NCBI GenBank assembly: GCA_963794475.1 | Contig: CAWCDW010000002.1 | Span: 620,001-684,000 of the forward strand | Source of the DNA: GAS188 sp963794475 | GTDB taxonomy: Bacteria > Pseudomonadota > Alphaproteobacteria > Rhizobiales > Beijerinckiaceae | Direction: 5' to 3' | DNA: 64,000 nt | Shown: positions 62,501 to 64,000 of the stretch, one piece after another | Layout: every line of letters begins with the position of its first letter | Numbering within the stretch: the stretch's first letter is position 1 | Translations under genes and position numbers: made by a program | The notes under the pieces: model-generated | Seen by the model: the letters and a program-made list of their open reading frames with translations, nothing else | Told to the model about the DNA's origin: nothing | Databases searched by the model: none

Positions 62501-62870
62501 CGGGCGCACGGTCCTCCTCGTCGATGATGATGCGCGCAACATCTTCGCGCTGAGCAGCCTCCTCGAAAGGCGCGGCATGAAGGTGCTCACGGCCACCACC
62601 GGCGCGGAAGCGATCCGCCTCGTCGAAGCGACGCCTGATCTCGCCATCGCGCTCATCGACATCATGATGCCGGAGATGGACGGATACCAGACAATCAAGG
62701 AGATCCGATCGAAGCCGAAACTGCGGCGCCTGCCGATCATCTCGCTCACGGCTAAAGCGATGAAAGGAGACCGGGAGAAGTGCCTCGAGGCGGGCGCCTC
62801 CGACTATTTGGCGAAGCCCGTCAACACCGAGCAGCTCTTCTCCGCCTTGCGTATGTGGCTGCACCGCTGA
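56556..62870 (+). CDS. Giant soluble poly-HAMP hybrid histidine kinase
   Basis: A 2104-residue hybrid kinase with no membrane segment. The order is: a degenerate HAMP region (about 30-180); eleven 92-residue HAMP-pair repeats (181-1192); a GAF domain (about 1195-1350); a coiled coil (about 1360-1425); HisKA with His1439 in NMSHELRTPLNSI; HATPase (about 1530-1680) with NAFKFTEKG, DTGIGI and GGTGLGLAISREL; then three receivers with Asp1766, Asp1888 and Asp2035. The repeat is the one found in fungal group III (Nik1/Os-1) osmosensing kinases. GGAGAG precedes the ATG at 56556. An EcfG promoter drives it, and a second kinase follows 16 bp later. Confidence 0.95.
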   Translation: MRDVQQVVQKPKARRLPPKPSRLNGASTQEGASASELIELLHGLEAMRVGDFSARMSSGGPGLLGKIADAFNEIVATNQRMARELDRLGQVVGREGRTRLRAKFGSADGAWGEMEGTLNALIDDLLWPTTEVTRAIAAVAQGNLLQTVRLDVDGRPLQGKFLELATIVNTMIKQLGVFTSEVTRVAREVGTEGKLGGQAQVRGVSGVWKDLTESVNSMANNLTAQVRNIAEVTIAVANGDLSKKITVDVRGEILQLKEAINTMVDQLRSFASEVTRVAREVGTDGKLGGQATVPGVAGTWKDLTDSVNAMCGNLTDQVRNIAHVTTAVARGDLSRKITVDVRGEILELKDTINTMVDQLNAFASEVTRVAREVGTEGKLGGQATVPGVAGTWKDLTDSVNFMAGNLTAQVRNIAEVATAIAGGDLSKKITVNVSGEILQLKETLNTMVDQLNAFAGEVTRVAREVGTEGRLGGQANVLGVAGTWKDLTDSVNSMASNLTAQVRNIAEVSTAIANGDLSKKITVDVRGEILQLKETINTTVDQLNAFASEVTRVAREVGTEGKLGGQAMVRGVAGTWKDLTDSVNSMASNLTAQVRNLAEVATAVARGDLSKKITVNVSGEILQLKETINTMVDQLNAFAAEVTRVAREVGTDGKLGGQAQVSGVAGTWKDLTDSVNSMAGNLTAQVRNIAEVATAIATGDLSRKITVDVRGEILQLKETLNTMVDQLNRFAGEVTRVAREVGTEGRLGGQAQVPGVAGTWKDLTDSVNSMAGNLTAQVRNIAEVTTAVARGDLSRKITVDVKGEILELKNTINTMVDQLNAFASEVTRVAREVGTEGKLGGQAQVPGVAGTWKDLTDNVNSMAGNLTAQVRNIAEVATAIATGDLSRKITVDVRGEILLLKETLNTMVEQLRSFAAEVTRVAREVGTEGRLGGQAVVPGVAGTWKDLTDNVNLLAANLTTQVRNIAEVTTAVARGDLSRKITVDVKGEILELKDTINTMVDQLNGFASEVTRVAREVGTEGKLGGQAQVPGVAGTWKDLTDTVNVMALNLTEQVRGIVKVVTAVANGDLKQNLTVRSKGEVAALAETINNMTDTLATFADQVTTVAREVGVEGRLGGQANVPGAAGTWKDLTGNVNLLAANLTTQVRAIAEVATAVTKGDLTRSIQVEARGEVAELKDNINTMIGNLRLTTDRNTEQDWLKTNLAKFTNMLQGQRDLDAVGRLLLTELAPLVNAQLGVIYRMSEEENPALKLVSTYAEDAQSQCPMEIALGQGLIGQSAQDKRRHLVSDLPVESVQIGSALFKIAPRNVIVLPVLFENSVKAVIELASITAFTTLQTTFLEQLTTSIGIVLNSIAASMQTESLLKQSQQLAAELQSQQAELQQTNEQLGQKAQQLAERNVEVERKNQEIEQARGALEEKASELALTSKYKSEFLANMSHELRTPLNSILILGQQLSENADGNLTGKQVEFARTIHGAGTDLLNLISDILDLSKIESGTVSVDAEEIFFANVIETVARPFRHEAENRKLGFNVEISPDLGRSIVTNSKRLQQVLKNLLSNAFKFTEKGYVQLKVRPAFEGWNLDHPVLRQAPEVVAFEVTDTGIGILPEKQKLIFEAFQQADASTSRRYGGTGLGLAISRELANLLGGEIHLRSVPGSGSCFTLYLPIKYMDPVGHSRALTPSQREALKSTLASGPASEATGETVADDRMEIKPGDTILLIVEDDPNYARITADIARERGFKVIVTMRGADAIDLAKQYQPTAVSLDIFLPDMLGWTVLSELKQDPLTRHIPVHIMTLDEDRQHGLSRGAFSFVTKPTAPTELGQLLDRIKEYAKPRRRSLLVIEDDPAEQLSIRELLAHDDIEIASVATGTEALEAMRERSFDCVVLDLRLPDMTGFEVLERIGKEDDLQSVPVVVFTGRELSADEDAQLHRMARSIVVKGVESPERLLDETALFMHRVTAQLPPEKQRMLERLSRSDDDLVGRTVLLVDDDARNIFALSSLLERRGMKVLTATTGAEAIRLVEATPDLAIALIDIMMPEMDGYQTIKEIRSKPKLRRLPIISLTAKAMKGDREKCLEAGASDYLAKPVNTEQLFSALRMWLHR
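57096..60131 (+). repeat. Eleven in-frame 276-bp HAMP-pair repeats
   Basis: Units begin at 57096 and every 276 bp after, to 59856. Each encodes 92 residues opening EVTRVAREVGTEGKLGGQA (the last reads QVTTVAREVG). Each unit holds one divergent and one canonical HAMP domain (GDLSRKITVDVRGEIL type). There is no insertion or deletion across all eleven copies. The last two are the most divergent, marking the transition to the output half. Confidence 0.95.
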
Positions 62871-62886
62871 GCGAGAGGAAACAGCC

Positions 62887-64000
62887 TTGGACGCCAACGC
62901 TCCGGTCAACATCCTGCTTGTGGATGATCAACCGGCCAAGCTCCTGAGCTACGAAGCGATTCTCTCCGGGCTCGGCGAAAATCTCATTAAGGCGACCTCG
63001 GCGCGTGAGGCCCTCGAGCGGTTGCTGACCTGCGAGATCGCGGTCATTCTTGTCGATGTCTGCATGCCGGAGCTCGATGGCTTCGAATTTGCTCAGATGG
63101 TCCGCGAACATCCCCGCTTCCAGCAGACCGCGATCATCTTCGTCTCCGCCGTGCTTCTGACCGAAGTGGACGCGCTGCGCGGCTATGAAATGGGCGCGGT
63201 CGACTACGTCCCAGTGCCCGTCGTTCCCGAGGTCTTGCGGGCCAAGATCAAGGTCTTCTCCGAGCTTTACAGGAAGACGAAAGAGCTCGAGACGCTCAAC
63301 CGTCGCTTGGAGCAGCGCGTCGCCGAGAGAACGTCGGAGCTCGAGGCGGCGAATGCCCGCCTGATCCAGAGCGAGCAGCTTCGAAGCCTGGCGCTCGCCG
63401 CCGGCCAGATGGGCTCCTGGGATTGGGATCTCGCCGCCGACCACAGCACTTGGGACGATGGGCAATGCCGCATATTCGGGGTCGACCCCGGAAGCTTCAT
63501 CGCCAACCGGGAATCGCTATTGCCCCTGATCCTCGACGAGGATCTCTCGCTCCTGGAGCAAGCGCTGCGCGAAGCGGCAAGCGATGCCCGCATTTTGCAA
63601 GCGAAATTTCGCGTGCGTCGCCCGTCGGGTGAGATCCGGTCCTGTGTCGGCATTGCCGCAGCCGAGCGCGATGCCGCAGGCGCCATCACGCGGCTGAGCG
63701 GCGTCACAGTCGACATGACCGATTTGGAGAAGGCGCAGGAACACCAGCTTCTGCTTGCGCGCGAAGTCGATCATCGCGCCAAGAACGCCCTTGCGGTGGT
63801 CCAGGCGATCGTGCGCCTCACCCGCGCCGAAAGCCTCGCGGCCTATGTGTTGGCGATCGAGGGGCGGATAGGCGCGTTGTCGCGCGCTCATGCCTTGCTT
63901 GCGAGCTCCCGATGGGAGGGCGCGAAGCTCGAGAGCATCGTCGAGCAGGAGCTTGCCCCTTATCGGGGCAAGGCGAGCGAAAAAATCACAACCGCCGGAC
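62887..64000 (+). CDS. REC-PAS-HWE histidine kinase (partial, runs off window)
   Basis: At least 371 residues, open at the window end. A receiver domain (about 5-125) has acidic residues in LLVDDQ and Asp57 in ILVDVCMPELDGF. The usual conserved lysine is replaced (DYVPVPVVPE, expected KP). A coiled coil (about 128-165), a PAS domain (about 170-280) and an HWE-type dimerisation helix with His296 in REVDHRAKNALAVVQAIVRL follow. HWE/HisKA_2 kinases include general-stress-response kinases of Alphaproteobacteria. The start is TTG at 62887 with GAGAGGA upstream. It is 16 bp after the poly-HAMP kinase, so one operon. Confidence 0.9.
   Translation, partial: MDANAPVNILLVDDQPAKLLSYEAILSGLGENLIKATSAREALERLLTCEIAVILVDVCMPELDGFEFAQMVREHPRFQQTAIIFVSAVLLTEVDALRGYEMGAVDYVPVPVVPEVLRAKIKVFSELYRKTKELETLNRRLEQRVAERTSELEAANARLIQSEQLRSLALAAGQMGSWDWDLAADHSTWDDGQCRIFGVDPGSFIANRESLLPLILDEDLSLLEQALREAASDARILQAKFRVRRPSGEIRSCVGIAAAERDAAGAITRLSGVTVDMTDLEKAQEHQLLLAREVDHRAKNALAVVQAIVRLTRAESLAAYVLAIEGRIGALSRAHALLASSRWEGAKLESIVEQELAPYRGKASEKITTAG

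Overview
The window is a GC-rich bacterial chromosome segment. Gene content and order point to an alphaproteobacterium of the Rhizobiales (Hyphomicrobiales), plausibly near Beijerinckiaceae, Methylocystaceae or Methylobacteriaceae. The evidence is the TIGR02301, DUF4170, DUF6101 and DUF1244 families, a Bradyrhizobium-type porin, plant-type GshA, the KDO/lipid A block cysQ-DUF4170-DUF374-waaA-lpxK, and promoters of the EcfG (GGAAC-N16/17-CGTT) type. The genus assignment is an inference. No insertion sequence, prophage or CRISPR array was seen.

Layout. 0.3-5.6 kb: tRNA-Ser(GCT), two MarR regulators, a glutathione transferase facing a tandem palindromic operator, a metallophosphoesterase and an acyl-CoA synthetase. 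5.8-14.2 kb: small-molecule genes (DUF1499, MBL hydrolase with a coupled mini-ORF, BioY, a KdgK-like kinase overlapping an amidase, PdxH, SDR, NUDIX, TIGR02301, a flavin monooxygenase). 14.5-22.9 kb: a SleB cell-wall hydrolase broken by a C-run frameshift, an AcuI-type reductase, an M20 amidohydrolase, a large lytic transglycosylase, and mntH behind a textbook MntR box. 23-29.5 kb: a TPR/O-GlcNAc-transferase-like protein, dapA-smpB, a monooxygenase, an alpha/beta hydrolase and the major porin. 29.9-34.8 kb: the lipid A/KDO operon. 35-40.9 kb: DUF6101, ubiA, rsmE, gshA, a DUF937 protein and an Lrp regulator. 41-47.2 kb: a serine-hydroxymethyltransferase-like enzyme, an N-formylglutamate amidohydrolase fused to DUF1244, a GFA protein, a GST, an orphan amino-acid binding protein and an RfbD-like reductase.

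47.7-64 kb is the most interesting part. Eight transcription units (PfpI, YciF, CYTH/CHAD, an ABC membrane domain, DUF1236, DUF4142, a small secreted protein and a two-kinase operon) each have a perfect (five) or one-mismatch (three) EcfG general-stress promoter in the right orientation. Only the MFS gene lacks one. The island ends with a soluble 2104-residue hybrid histidine kinase carrying eleven 92-residue HAMP-pair repeats in exact 276-bp register, three receiver domains, and a downstream REC-PAS-HWE kinase that runs off the window. I read this as a general-stress-response island that contains its own candidate sensory kinases.
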